Of a stretch of DNA of 64,000 nucleotides, positions 44,271 to 52,723 are shown one piece after another. Source of the DNA: SABI01 sp963677695 (GTDB lineage Bacteria; Spirochaetota; Spirochaetia; Sphaerochaetales; Sphaerochaetaceae); contig CAXXUJ010000001.1 of NCBI GenBank assembly GCA_963677695.2, positions 2,402,712 to 2,466,711 of the forward strand, written 5' to 3'. Positions within the stretch are counted from its first letter, which is position 1, and each line of letters begins with the position of its first letter. The notes under the pieces are model-generated. The model searched no databases. It saw nothing but the letters and a program-made list of their open reading frames with translations, and had not been told where the DNA came from. The translations under genes and the position numbers were made by a program.

Positions 44271-46229
44271 ATGAGCGACTATCCCCATATATTCAGTCCA
44301 TTGACGATTAAGAAGACAACCTTCAAGAACAGAATTCTTGCCTCTCCTGTGACGACAAACAGGATAGCTTTGAACGGTGTTCCTACCCAGGAGGGGATCG
44401 ACACCTATGAAACGCGTGCGAGGGGAGGCTTCGCCCAGGTGACGCTCACTGAAACCTTTGTCGACTTCGAATTCGCGGCTCGTCACGGGCACGGACTCGA
44501 CCTTGTCTCTGAACATATGAGCACTCATCATATGGAATCCCTCGCTGTTCTCACCGAAGGTATCAAAGCTCACGGGGCATTAGCCTCTATTCAGCTGAAC
44601 CATGTAGGGAACGTGAACCATCCTGACGCTCTGGGAGGAAAGAACCCTATCGGACCGTCAGCTATGCTCCGCCCTGACGGTGTTCAGGTGGATGAGATGA
44701 GTGAAGAAATGATTGAAGAGGCCGCCGACCATTTTGCCAATGCCTGCGGAGCAGCAAAGGCCTTCGGTTTCGATATGGTGATGCTCCACGGAGGTCACGG
44801 CTGGCTTCTCAGCCAGTTCACTTCACCTCTTTCGAACAAGAGAACCGATAAGTGGGGAGGGAGCCTTGAGAATCGCTCCCGCTTTGCCCTCCTTGTCCTT
44901 GATAAAGTACGAAAGGAAGTAGGTGAGGACTTTCTCATCGAGTATAGAGTCTCAGGTGATGAGAGAGTTCCCAGGGGAATGACTCTTGCTGAGACTATCG
45001 AATTCTGTAAGATCATTGAAGATAAAGTAGACCTGATCCATGTGACCAGCGGGATCTACCACTCCCACGTGGAGACCAAGGCCTTCTCTTCAATATTTGA
45101 CAGCCACGGGTGCAATATCGACCTTGCTGCCGCCATCAAGAAAGCAGTCAAAGTTCCTGTCGTCGCCGTCGGCGGATTCAATGATCCAGCCCACGTGGAA
45201 CAGGTGCTTGCAGATGGCCTGTGCGACTTCGTCGCAATGGGAAGACAGCAGTTTGCCGACCCCGACTGGGTCTATAAGGCAATGACAGGAAAAAGTGATG
45301 AGATCGCCCCCTGCCTCAGGTGCAGCTGTTTCAATCCTCTCCCTCCTGACCCCAACGCGAGGGTTACAGCGAAGCCGTGGGAGTGCACGGTCAATCCCAC
45401 TTCAGGGCGCGAACTGAGAATGCGGTCGCTTCCAAAGCCTATAGAGTCAAAGGATGTGCTTGTTGTCGGCGGTGGGGCTTCCGGTATGTATGCAGCTATC
45501 ACAGCAGCCCAGAGAGGTCACAAGGTGACCATCCTCGAAGCCTCTGACCGCCTCGGCGGTATTCTGAAGTTCACCGATGTAGATTACCACAAGAACGACC
45601 TCAGGAGGTACAGGGACTCCCTGATCACCCGCCTGAACAGACTGAACGTCACAGTCAGGCTCAATACCGAGGTAACTCCTCATATGATAGAGCAGCACGG
45701 AGCAGATGCTGTCATCTGCGCCATCGGCGCTGATACCATAGTTCCCCCGATCAAGGGCATACAGAAAGCGATGCCTATCCTGGAGGTCTATGACGATCTT
45801 GATGCTCTTGGGCAACGGATCGTTGTTGTCGGTGGAGGACTGGTGGGAAGCGAGACAGGACTCTATCTCGCAGAGATCGGGAAAACCGTACATATCATTG
45901 AAATGACCGATGATGTTGCAAGAGAGGGGAATGACAGTCACCGCAGAGCGTTGATACCACGAATGAAAAAGACCCTCACCTGGGATGTGAATACCATCTG
46001 CAGTGAGATACATGATAATGGCATCACTGTCACTGACGCAGAAGGGAATTCACGCTTCATTGAGGCTGATACCATTGTATATGCAACAGGACTCAGAGCG
46101 AAAACATCCGTTGTCGATTCTCTGAGGAAATCAGCTGACTGGTTCATCCCCGTAGGGGACTGCGTGAGATCGCGAACGGTGAAGGAAGCGGTGTTTGAAG
46201 GGTTCATGGCTGCAATGGATATCAGATAA
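44271..46229 (+). CDS. Old Yellow Enzyme-type NAD(P)/FAD/FMN flavoprotein (2-enoate reductase/BaiCD-like)
   Basis: 652 residues with the full trimodular plan of 2,4-dienoyl-CoA or enoate reductases. An FMN TIM barrel (1-340) has LHGGHGWLLSQFTSPLSNKR. A Fe-S region has Cys348, 351, 353 and 372. FAD/NAD domains follow, with VVGGGASGMYA (about 400) and VVGGGLVGSE (about 525). It would reduce an activated C=C bond. The Cys spacing C-x2-C-x-C-x18-C differs from the C-x2-C-x3-C-x11-C of E. coli FadH. The start follows AGGAGAGG. The substrate is unknown; bile-acid or cinnamate-type enoates are only family possibilities. Confidence 0.88.
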   Translation: MSDYPHIFSPLTIKKTTFKNRILASPVTTNRIALNGVPTQEGIDTYETRARGGFAQVTLTETFVDFEFAARHGHGLDLVSEHMSTHHMESLAVLTEGIKAHGALASIQLNHVGNVNHPDALGGKNPIGPSAMLRPDGVQVDEMSEEMIEEAADHFANACGAAKAFGFDMVMLHGGHGWLLSQFTSPLSNKRTDKWGGSLENRSRFALLVLDKVRKEVGEDFLIEYRVSGDERVPRGMTLAETIEFCKIIEDKVDLIHVTSGIYHSHVETKAFSSIFDSHGCNIDLAAAIKKAVKVPVVAVGGFNDPAHVEQVLADGLCDFVAMGRQQFADPDWVYKAMTGKSDEIAPCLRCSCFNPLPPDPNARVTAKPWECTVNPTSGRELRMRSLPKPIESKDVLVVGGGASGMYAAITAAQRGHKVTILEASDRLGGILKFTDVDYHKNDLRRYRDSLITRLNRLNVTVRLNTEVTPHMIEQHGADAVICAIGADTIVPPIKGIQKAMPILEVYDDLDALGQRIVVVGGGLVGSETGLYLAEIGKTVHIIEMTDDVAREGNDSHRRALIPRMKKTLTWDVNTICSEIHDNGITVTDAEGNSRFIEADTIVYATGLRAKTSVVDSLRKSADWFIPVGDCVRSRTVKEAVFEGFMAAMDIR

Positions 46230-46349
46230 TAGACGAAACAGTCTCCAATTCCTTTTTCACAGTGTATCACTTGTATCCATGTTTGAAGCTGAACAGAAGA
46301 TGACTCTATTCCAAGGGAGCTATACCCATCCCAGAAACTACAGAAAAGT

Positions 46350-46376
46350 CCGGTCTGCTTCATATGAACAGACCGG
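46350..46376 (-). terminator. Terminator-like hairpin after the FG-GAP lipoprotein gene
   Basis: CCGGTCTG (46350-46357) pairs with CAGACCGG (46369-46376). On the minus strand it is followed by ACTTTTCTG, so it most likely ends the 46402-48594 transcript. Confidence 0.55.
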
Positions 46377-46401
46377 GCGGGAATTCACTTTTTCAGAATG
46401 A

Positions 46402-48594
46402 TTACTTGAGACTATTTTTATACCAGACAATACCGCCATAATTATGCTCAGGGAAAGCCACATCAAGGTCCCCGTCGGTATCAATATCGGTCACTACAAA
46501 GTCTTTGTAGTACCAGGAGTCTGTATTCGAATGTATTTTCTTAGGAAGCAGATTTGGATTGCCGTTGTTGGAACTATTCATAATCCTGTAAATATAGGTG
46601 CCAGCTGAGTACACGATATCTGTCTTGCCATCCTGATCAAGGTCACCTACCTTTATTTTTAGAAAACTAGAATACTCAGGAGTTGAGATGAGGTCATAAT
46701 CGGAGAAGGAGACCGTATCATAACTGCCGTTGTTTGTGTAAAAATAGATATAGTGATTTTCAAGGAAGGCAATATCAAGATATCCATCCATATTTATATC
46801 CAAAAGTCTGAAATGTGCCCCCAAAATACCGATCTTCTGAATTACTTCATAGGGACCAAATGTCCTATCTCCGTTATTTCTCAGCAGACATAAATCCACC
46901 TTTTCTATTGTCTCCCCAATTGTAAGCAGACGTGAAACCAGTATATCCATATCACCATCGTTATCGATATCTGTCATATCAAAACCATGGTAGAAAGAAT
47001 AGCTATCTGCCCAAAGTATGTGTCGTGAAAAATCCAATGAGTCTGTAGAACTCGTATTTTCATACCAGACCAGATCATAATTATTATCTGCCGAATTTTT
47101 TTCATTGCCGATAATATCAGGATCTCCGTCCCCGTCAAGATCTTTTATCTCCATATCGGCTAAGTGATGACCTGTCGGCATATCCGGAATTGACACAAAG
47201 CCACTGAATCCAGCATCAGTCTGATCTGTAATCAGATCCTTTGTTATGATCTCTCCAAGCCCATCTCCATCAAAATCAGCGGTATCTACCGGATACCAGG
47301 TGGTTAGGGAGGCGTACACTCCCAAATTTGTCTGAGTGAAAACTCCATCCCCTCCATTACTGTAATAATGACCGAGAATTGTCTGTTCACCAGGAATAAT
47401 ATCTATATCCCCATCCCCGTCGAGATCACCTTCAGCTAATACATAATACTCGCTTCCAATTCCTATCGCATCCTGTTTGGTAAAAGCAATTGGCAGAACG
47501 TATTCAACGGACCCAATGTCTGAATTCTTGTATCCGGTTTTTACGGCCACAGCTTTCAAGGTCATGGAAGCATTCACTGTTATTGCAGAAGTATATGCAG
47601 TAGACGAAGTCGTCGGTGTTGTTCCATCAGTTGTGTAATAGATAGTCGCACCCGCTGTAGCACAGCTGATTTCAACACTCAGGTCTGAGGTGTAGGTGCC
47701 GGCAACAGGGGAGAAGGTCGGTGTGGATGCTTTAGCATAGGTAATGGTGTAGGTCACACTGGTAACGGGGGAATCCTTGTAGCCATCAGCTATTGCGATT
47801 GCCTTGATAGTCATGGATGTGCCGTCACCTGCGACATCGATCGCGGTGGAATAGGCACTTGATGATGTAGTGGGATCGGAACCATCGGTTGTGTAATAGA
47901 TAGTCGCACCCGCTGTTTCACAGCTGATTGTAACACTCTGATCTGAGGTGTAAGTGTCTGCAGCAGGGGAGAAGGTCGGTGTGGCTGTTGTTGCATAATC
48001 AATGATATATGCTGTACTCACAACTGATGAGTTTTTATAACCCTCTGCGACTGCGAGTGACTTGATTGTCATGGTCGTACCATCACCTACGACTGAAATC
48101 GCAGAAGAATAGACACTGGACGATGCTGTCGGAGTTGAACCGTCGGTGGTGTAATATATTGTCGATCCCTCTGTAGCACAGCTGATTTCAACACTCTGGT
48201 CTGATGTGTAGGTGCCAGCAACTAGGGAGAATGTTGGAGTCGCTATTGTGTTCTGCACCCATTTTGCATAGAGGGTGACATCAGCATCGGCACTGTACTC
48301 TGCAGCTTCACCGTAGTTGTCGCCTTCTCCGTCTGACTGTGTATTCCAACCAGAGAAGGTGTGACCTGTTTTCACGAGCTCTCCGCTATTGGTTGCCAGC
48401 GTGATCGGAAGCAGGGGAGACTTCGTCTGGGAAGCCGGGGGGTCTCCTCCGGTCGCTCCATTTGCATCATAGGTGATGGTGTAGGTGATCTGTTCAGAAG
48501 CAGTATCGCACCCTGTCAGTGCAAATATGGCTGCAATAGCTGTCAGGACGATAAGAATCATCAGGAAACCAGTGCGACTCATTTTTTCAAACAT
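46402..48594 (-). CDS. Lipoprotein with InlB-type repeat, three chitobiase-like repeats and FG-GAP domain
   Basis: 730 residues. The lipobox is ALTGC (Cys about 29). A Listeria-Bacteroides (InlB B-type) repeat, TYTITYDANGATGG...TLYAKW, covers about 35-110. Three near-identical units of about 80-85 residues follow, each starting (A/S)TPTFS and carrying YYTTDGSxPT and (A/V)YTSAI-type elements, as in chitobiase C-terminal-like (Fn3-associated) domains. The last 360 residues contain VCBS/FG-GAP units with calcium-binding DxDGDGD-type loops (DLDGDGDIDI, DIDNDGDMDI). It is probably a surface-exposed binding or adhesion protein. GAGGAG 6 bases upstream fixes the start. Confidence 0.8.
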   Translation of the reverse strand: MFEKMSRTGFLMILIVLTAIAAIFALTGCDTASEQITYTITYDANGATGGDPPASQTKSPLLPITLATNSGELVKTGHTFSGWNTQSDGEGDNYGEAAEYSADADVTLYAKWVQNTIATPTFSLVAGTYTSDQSVEISCATEGSTIYYTTDGSTPTASSSVYSSAISVVGDGTTMTIKSLAVAEGYKNSSVVSTAYIIDYATTATPTFSPAADTYTSDQSVTISCETAGATIYYTTDGSDPTTSSSAYSTAIDVAGDGTSMTIKAIAIADGYKDSPVTSVTYTITYAKASTPTFSPVAGTYTSDLSVEISCATAGATIYYTTDGTTPTTSSTAYTSAITVNASMTLKAVAVKTGYKNSDIGSVEYVLPIAFTKQDAIGIGSEYYVLAEGDLDGDGDIDIIPGEQTILGHYYSNGGDGVFTQTNLGVYASLTTWYPVDTADFDGDGLGEIITKDLITDQTDAGFSGFVSIPDMPTGHHLADMEIKDLDGDGDPDIIGNEKNSADNNYDLVWYENTSSTDSLDFSRHILWADSYSFYHGFDMTDIDNDGDMDILVSRLLTIGETIEKVDLCLLRNNGDRTFGPYEVIQKIGILGAHFRLLDINMDGYLDIAFLENHYIYFYTNNGSYDTVSFSDYDLISTPEYSSFLKIKVGDLDQDGKTDIVYSAGTYIYRIMNSSNNGNPNLLPKKIHSNTDSWYYKDFVVTDIDTDGDLDVAFPEHNYGGIVWYKNSLK
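47500..48240 (-). repeat. Tandem protein-coding repeats (about 250 bp unit, three copies)
   Basis: Three consecutive units, near 47500-47735, 47735-47995 and 47995-48240, share long near-identical stretches around GTGTAATAGATAGTCGCACC and the YYTTDG coding region. They encode the chitobiase-like domains above. The high DNA identity suggests recent duplication or gene-conversion-prone expansion. Confidence 0.7.
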
Positions 48595-48776
48595 CTCAAA
48601 CTCCTCAGGGACACATGTCAGTTACATGTTCGAATGGTTGAAATTGACACATCGGCAGAGAGGTTATACCTAAGAAAATGAAAGGATATCACGGTAATAT
48701 AGATATATTCTCTACGATGCTTCACTTCAATTACACGTTGCTTCTATGATGCGGGGTGAAGAGAGAGAATGATAGT

Positions 48777-48837
48777 ACCCGTCCGGGTGGTTTTTGTTTG
48801 AACTTCTTTGTGAATAAATCACCCGGTTGGGTGATTT
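48777..48837. promoter_or_regulatory. Paired ACCC-N4-GGGT palindromes upstream of the LuxR gene
   Basis: ACCC-N4-GGGT occurs at 48777-48788 and, within the longer palindrome AAATCACCC-N4-GGGTGATTT, at 48816-48837. Their centres are 44 bases apart (about four turns). The second covers the -35 position of a perfect TATAAT at 48842-48847. No TTGACA-like -35 is present, so an activator-type site is likely. T-tracts after each also permit a terminator reading. Confidence 0.5.
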
Positions 48838-48841
48838 TCAG

Positions 48842-48847
48842 TATAAT
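48842..48847 (+). promoter_or_regulatory. -10 element of the LuxR-family gene
   Basis: A perfect TATAAT, with the palindrome at its -35 position. Transcription would start near 48854, 30 bases before ATG 48884. Confidence 0.55.
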
Positions 48848-48883
48848 ATGCATTAATATATGGATGAACAACAGGAGAGAGGG

Positions 48884-50008
48884 ATGAAAAGGAAGATCGA
48901 ACGTTACACGAGAGATGAACTTCAGTATGCAACATTCGCCTACGCATTCATTGCCGTATTTCTTCTTGTCTTCATCAGAAACGACTTCCTCCTCATAGAT
49001 TCCCGTTCAGTTCTGATCATGATCCTCACAGCTCGAGGGATTGTGACCCTCACACTGCTAGCGGTGATCATCTCAACTGTCGTTCAGTCTGCCCGGGACT
49101 GGTATGAACCGCTTCACAAGGTCGCCTTTGTAACCGTAGCACTCCTGGATCCCCTCGTACTGCTTACCCGGCCCGAATTCACCTATTACAACGTGCTCCC
49201 ATCCTTTCTCATTATAGCACTTACGTACTTCGTTCTTCCTGCAAGACTGAGCCTTAAAATAGCGGCAACCACCTTCGTCTCCTTCAGCGGGGTATTTCTT
49301 TCTATCCGCTCGTCTTCCCTTGAGCCTGCAGGCGCTTTGACGATTCCCTTATCGTATGCAGGATTGATCCTCATCGGTATAGTGCATGAATACCGGTACG
49401 GAAGAGCGAAGAGGGTGGAAAGAGCATATCATCAGAGGATGGCTGATGATATCAAGTTCAAGCAGGCTCTTTCAGATTCCTTCTGGAACGGCATTTTTCT
49501 TGTCCGAGACGGTCTTATCGTCGATATCAACCAGCCGATGGAGGAACTTCTCGGTCTGGAGAGATCCTCAATTCTCGGGAAAGATGCATCAATTTTCTAT
49601 AGTATTGATGGTTCCGAGAGTATCTCTTCACCAGGTGAGGGGGAATATAATGGAAAACTCCTTACCGGTGATACTCAGGAAGTGCCTGTCCTGTTGAAAT
49701 TCAGGGATATAGAAATTGAAGGAACCCTCTGCCATGCAGTACTGGCTGAGGATCTGACGGAAAAGATTCTAGGAAGTCTAGATGAGGGTGATCAGCTTGC
49801 TCAAATATCAGTAAAGACGGAACGGCTGCCCCTATCCAGAAGACAGAAACAGATAGTCAGGGAGCTGATGCGCGGGCTGACGCGTCGACAGATTGCTGAG
49901 GAATTGTTTATTACCGATGATACCGTGAAAAGCCATATTAGCCAGATTTACAGGAAACTCGACGTGAACTCAAGGGTTGCACTTGCCAAGCATGTCCTTG
50001 AAAGCTGA
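48884..50008 (+). CDS. Membrane-bound LuxR-family transcriptional regulator with PAS domain
   Basis: 374 residues from ATG 48884, preferred over ATG 48860 because AGGAGA precedes it. Six hydrophobic helices (about 8-170) anchor it in the inner membrane. A PAS-like domain (about 185-290) has FLVRDGLIVDINQPMEELLG. A C-terminal LuxR-type HTH has LSRRQKQIVREL and DDTVKSHISQIYRKL. There is no receiver, so it is a one-component membrane regulator. It is divergent from the repeat lipoprotein, which may be a target, and paired palindromes lie directly before it. Confidence 0.82.
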   Translation: MKRKIERYTRDELQYATFAYAFIAVFLLVFIRNDFLLIDSRSVLIMILTARGIVTLTLLAVIISTVVQSARDWYEPLHKVAFVTVALLDPLVLLTRPEFTYYNVLPSFLIIALTYFVLPARLSLKIAATTFVSFSGVFLSIRSSSLEPAGALTIPLSYAGLILIGIVHEYRYGRAKRVERAYHQRMADDIKFKQALSDSFWNGIFLVRDGLIVDINQPMEELLGLERSSILGKDASIFYSIDGSESISSPGEGEYNGKLLTGDTQEVPVLLKFRDIEIEGTLCHAVLAEDLTEKILGSLDEGDQLAQISVKTERLPLSRRQKQIVRELMRGLTRRQIAEELFITDDTVKSHISQIYRKLDVNSRVALAKHVLES

Positions 50009-50153
50009 GAGATTCTTTAAAGTGATTCTCCACTTGACTGCATGGCACCTTTGAATATACATAAACTTCTTACATGGATTTTGTGAGAAGTATGATTATG
50101 TTGGTGATTTTGTCACATTAACTCCTTAAATGACAGGTATCTAAAAAATCATC

Positions 50154-50182
50154 TTGACTCAGTACAGAATGTCATATACATT
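50154..50182 (+). promoter_or_regulatory. Promoter of the degenerate PAS kinase gene
   Basis: TTGACT (50154-50159) and TACATT (50177-50182) with a 17-base spacer, about 190 bases upstream of the start. The interval 50009-50371 otherwise contains no gene or clear structure. Confidence 0.45.
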
Positions 50183-50371
50183 ATGTTTACTTTATTATTA
50201 ATAATACTTACTGACAAGCTTTTCACCAATGCCGAGGATGTGCACCCTACAAAACAACGCAGTAAGATACATCCTTCGCAGGCAGTCCTACTTCCCCCGG
50301 TCCAGAGTATAGACTTTTTACATCTATTCAGTTTCGTTTTTTTTCAGAACTGAATAGGGGAGATACATGCT

Positions 50372-52723
50372 ATGGCAGTAGATAACCAGACTGAACGGAT
50401 GCGACGATTCGCACAGACGTTCTCTGAACTCGATAGATCCCAGATCCTCCAGTTCGCCTCCATCCTGTTCAATATTTCAGAGAAGATAGGTTTCGATGAG
50501 AACGTGAACAACATTCTCAAGACCGCAGGCGCTTACCTGAACGTCAGCAGAACCTATATATTCGAAGATGATATCAACCGCAACTACACGAACAACACCT
50601 ATGAATGGTGCAATGAAGGGATAGAACCGCAGATAGATGAGCTTCAGATGATTCCCTATGAGATCATCGCCTTCTGGCCCGAAACCCTTAAAACAGAGCA
50701 TATGATCTGTGCCGATGATATCCACACCCTCCCTGACGAAGTCGTTGAGATACTGGAACCGCAGGGAATCCTTTCCATAGCCGTCTACCCGATTATAGTC
50801 GATGATCAGAAAATTATCGGGTTCATCGGTTTCGATGAGTGTGTACAGAGACGAAGGTGGAGTGAACATGAAATCACCTACCTGGAAATCATTTCAAAGA
50901 TCCTCTCCATACTCTTCGATCAGAAGAGGCAGAGAACCCGCCTGAAGCAGCTGTTCGATGATCACCCTTATGCACAGATCTTCTGCCGGGAAGAGGACCT
51001 CGGCATTATCGATGCCAACGATGCGTTCCTGGACCTGTGTGGATACACGAAGCCCGAGATTCTAGGAATCTCAGGCTGGGACTTCGGTCTCTTTGACTTT
51101 GCTACCGACAAGCAGGAATTGATAGAGTACCTGAAGGTGCATGACTGGTTCAGGATATTCGAGAGCAAGGTCTACTCCAAGGACGGGACTTCTTTCACCG
51201 GGCTCTTTGCCGGTCAGATGATCAAGCTTTCGGGGGTGCGTACCTGGCTCATTGTCATTACCGATATCTCAAAGAGAAAAGAGCTCATTGCCGATATCGA
51301 AGATAAGAAGAACAGGCTTGAACAGATCATTGATGCGACCGGTATCGGAACCTGGGAGTGGGAAATCAAGACGGGAAAGGTTGCAGTGAATGAGGAGTGG
51401 GCTCATATGCTCGGCTATACCCTTGAAGATCTTGAGCCGGTCACGATAGATACCTGGACCGAGCTTCTCTATCCTGAGGATAGAGAGAAGAGTGAATCGG
51501 CTTTGAATGAGCATTTCAAGAGGATAACCTCCCGCTACGAATGCGAAGTGAGGATGAAACACAGGGACGGTTCCCTGATCTGGATCAATGACAAGGGAAG
51601 GGTCTCTGAGTGGGATGAAGAAGGGAATCCTGTGAGAATGTTCGGAACTCATTTCGATATCACAAGCAGGAAAAGGGAGGAGGTTGACCTCGAAAATTCT
51701 TTCAACACTCTCCTTGAGGGTGCTCAGAGCAAGTCTGATTTTCTCAGTCAGGTCACCCATGAATTCCGCACTCCGCTCAATATCATACACTCCCTCAACA
51801 CCCTTATGCTCAAAACTGATCTGAGCGAACAGCAGCAGACCTACCTGAAGAAAATGGAAAAGTCGGCACATGAGCTCTACCGCTCCATCTCCAACCTCCT
51901 CGACCATACGAAGATCGAAGCAGGTAAATTCTCTGCCTCTCTCTCTGATTTCTCCTTTCCCTCTCTTCTTTCCGACCTTGCAGGGGACTTTGCCTTCACC
52001 AGTGAAGAAACGGGGATTGCACTCAAGGTCACTTTAGCATCCGAAGTGCCCGAGTGGATCTATTCTGACGGAAATATCATGAAGAGAATACTTCAGAACC
52101 TGTTCAGCTTTGCTTTCAGCCATGCAGGGAGGGATTCCATCTATTTCCTCGCTGAGCGGGTGAACGGTTCAGTATCAGATACTCTGGACCTCAGAATGAA
52201 GATTTTCATCAGGGGGGATAACAGAAATTCCAGAATTCCTGACTCTACCGGTGCAGAAGGCTCATTCACTGCGGAAAATGGTCTATACATGCTGACGACT
52301 CAGGAACTGGTAGGCGTGCTTGCAGGGAAGATCAGTATGGAGAAGATCGGGCTCGACACGACGATTATCACTGTTGACCTTCCCCTGAAGCCTGGAAGGA
52401 AGACCTCCTCTTCAAACGAGACCCGTCCTGATAAGAAAAACGCAGCAACCTCAGATACTGCAGAGACCTCTGAATCCCTTGCTCCTAATCAGCTGCTGCA
52501 GCTCGAGATAGCTCTCGAAGGGTTCAGCGAAATCATAGAGCTGAACGAACCGGCAGAGCTAGCGAAATACTTTGAGAATAAGGTGAAGAAATCAGACCTC
52601 ACCCTCTTCGCAGGAGAGAACATTCTTTCAGAGCTGTCAGGCAGTATCAGGCGGTACCGGTTTGCGGAACTTCAGAACGCAGTTACGGCCTTGATCGACC
52701 GGATCCGGGAGGCATTGAGATGA
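50372..52723 (+). CDS. GAF-PAS-PAS histidine-kinase-like protein with degenerate ATPase domain
   Basis: 783 residues, no membrane helices. GAF (about 25-185), two PAS domains (about 190-310 and 320-445, the second ending FDITSRK) and a HisKA helix with THEFRTPLN are recognisable. The HATPase that should follow is badly eroded: the N-box reads LQNLFSFAFSH without the second Asn, and no DxGxG or GxGxG box is visible. The C-terminal 100 residues are helical and unassigned. It probably cannot phosphorylate itself, and may instead signal by binding. The next gene overlaps its stop by 4 bases, so the two proteins are coupled. Confidence 0.8.
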   Translation: MAVDNQTERMRRFAQTFSELDRSQILQFASILFNISEKIGFDENVNNILKTAGAYLNVSRTYIFEDDINRNYTNNTYEWCNEGIEPQIDELQMIPYEIIAFWPETLKTEHMICADDIHTLPDEVVEILEPQGILSIAVYPIIVDDQKIIGFIGFDECVQRRRWSEHEITYLEIISKILSILFDQKRQRTRLKQLFDDHPYAQIFCREEDLGIIDANDAFLDLCGYTKPEILGISGWDFGLFDFATDKQELIEYLKVHDWFRIFESKVYSKDGTSFTGLFAGQMIKLSGVRTWLIVITDISKRKELIADIEDKKNRLEQIIDATGIGTWEWEIKTGKVAVNEEWAHMLGYTLEDLEPVTIDTWTELLYPEDREKSESALNEHFKRITSRYECEVRMKHRDGSLIWINDKGRVSEWDEEGNPVRMFGTHFDITSRKREEVDLENSFNTLLEGAQSKSDFLSQVTHEFRTPLNIIHSLNTLMLKTDLSEQQQTYLKKMEKSAHELYRSISNLLDHTKIEAGKFSASLSDFSFPSLLSDLAGDFAFTSEETGIALKVTLASEVPEWIYSDGNIMKRILQNLFSFAFSHAGRDSIYFLAERVNGSVSDTLDLRMKIFIRGDNRNSRIPDSTGAEGSFTAENGLYMLTTQELVGVLAGKISMEKIGLDTTIITVDLPLKPGRKTSSSNETRPDKKNAATSDTAETSESLAPNQLLQLEIALEGFSEIIELNEPAELAKYFENKVKKSDLTLFAGENILSELSGSIRRYRFAELQNAVTALIDRIREALR

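Noticed and set aside
47500..48240. CRISPR-like regular repeats
   Set aside because: The repeats are about 250 bp, in frame, and encode conserved protein domains without spacers.
50200..50371. Possible c-di-GMP riboswitch before the PAS kinase gene
   Set aside because: The GEMM core sequences and the two expected helices could not be found.
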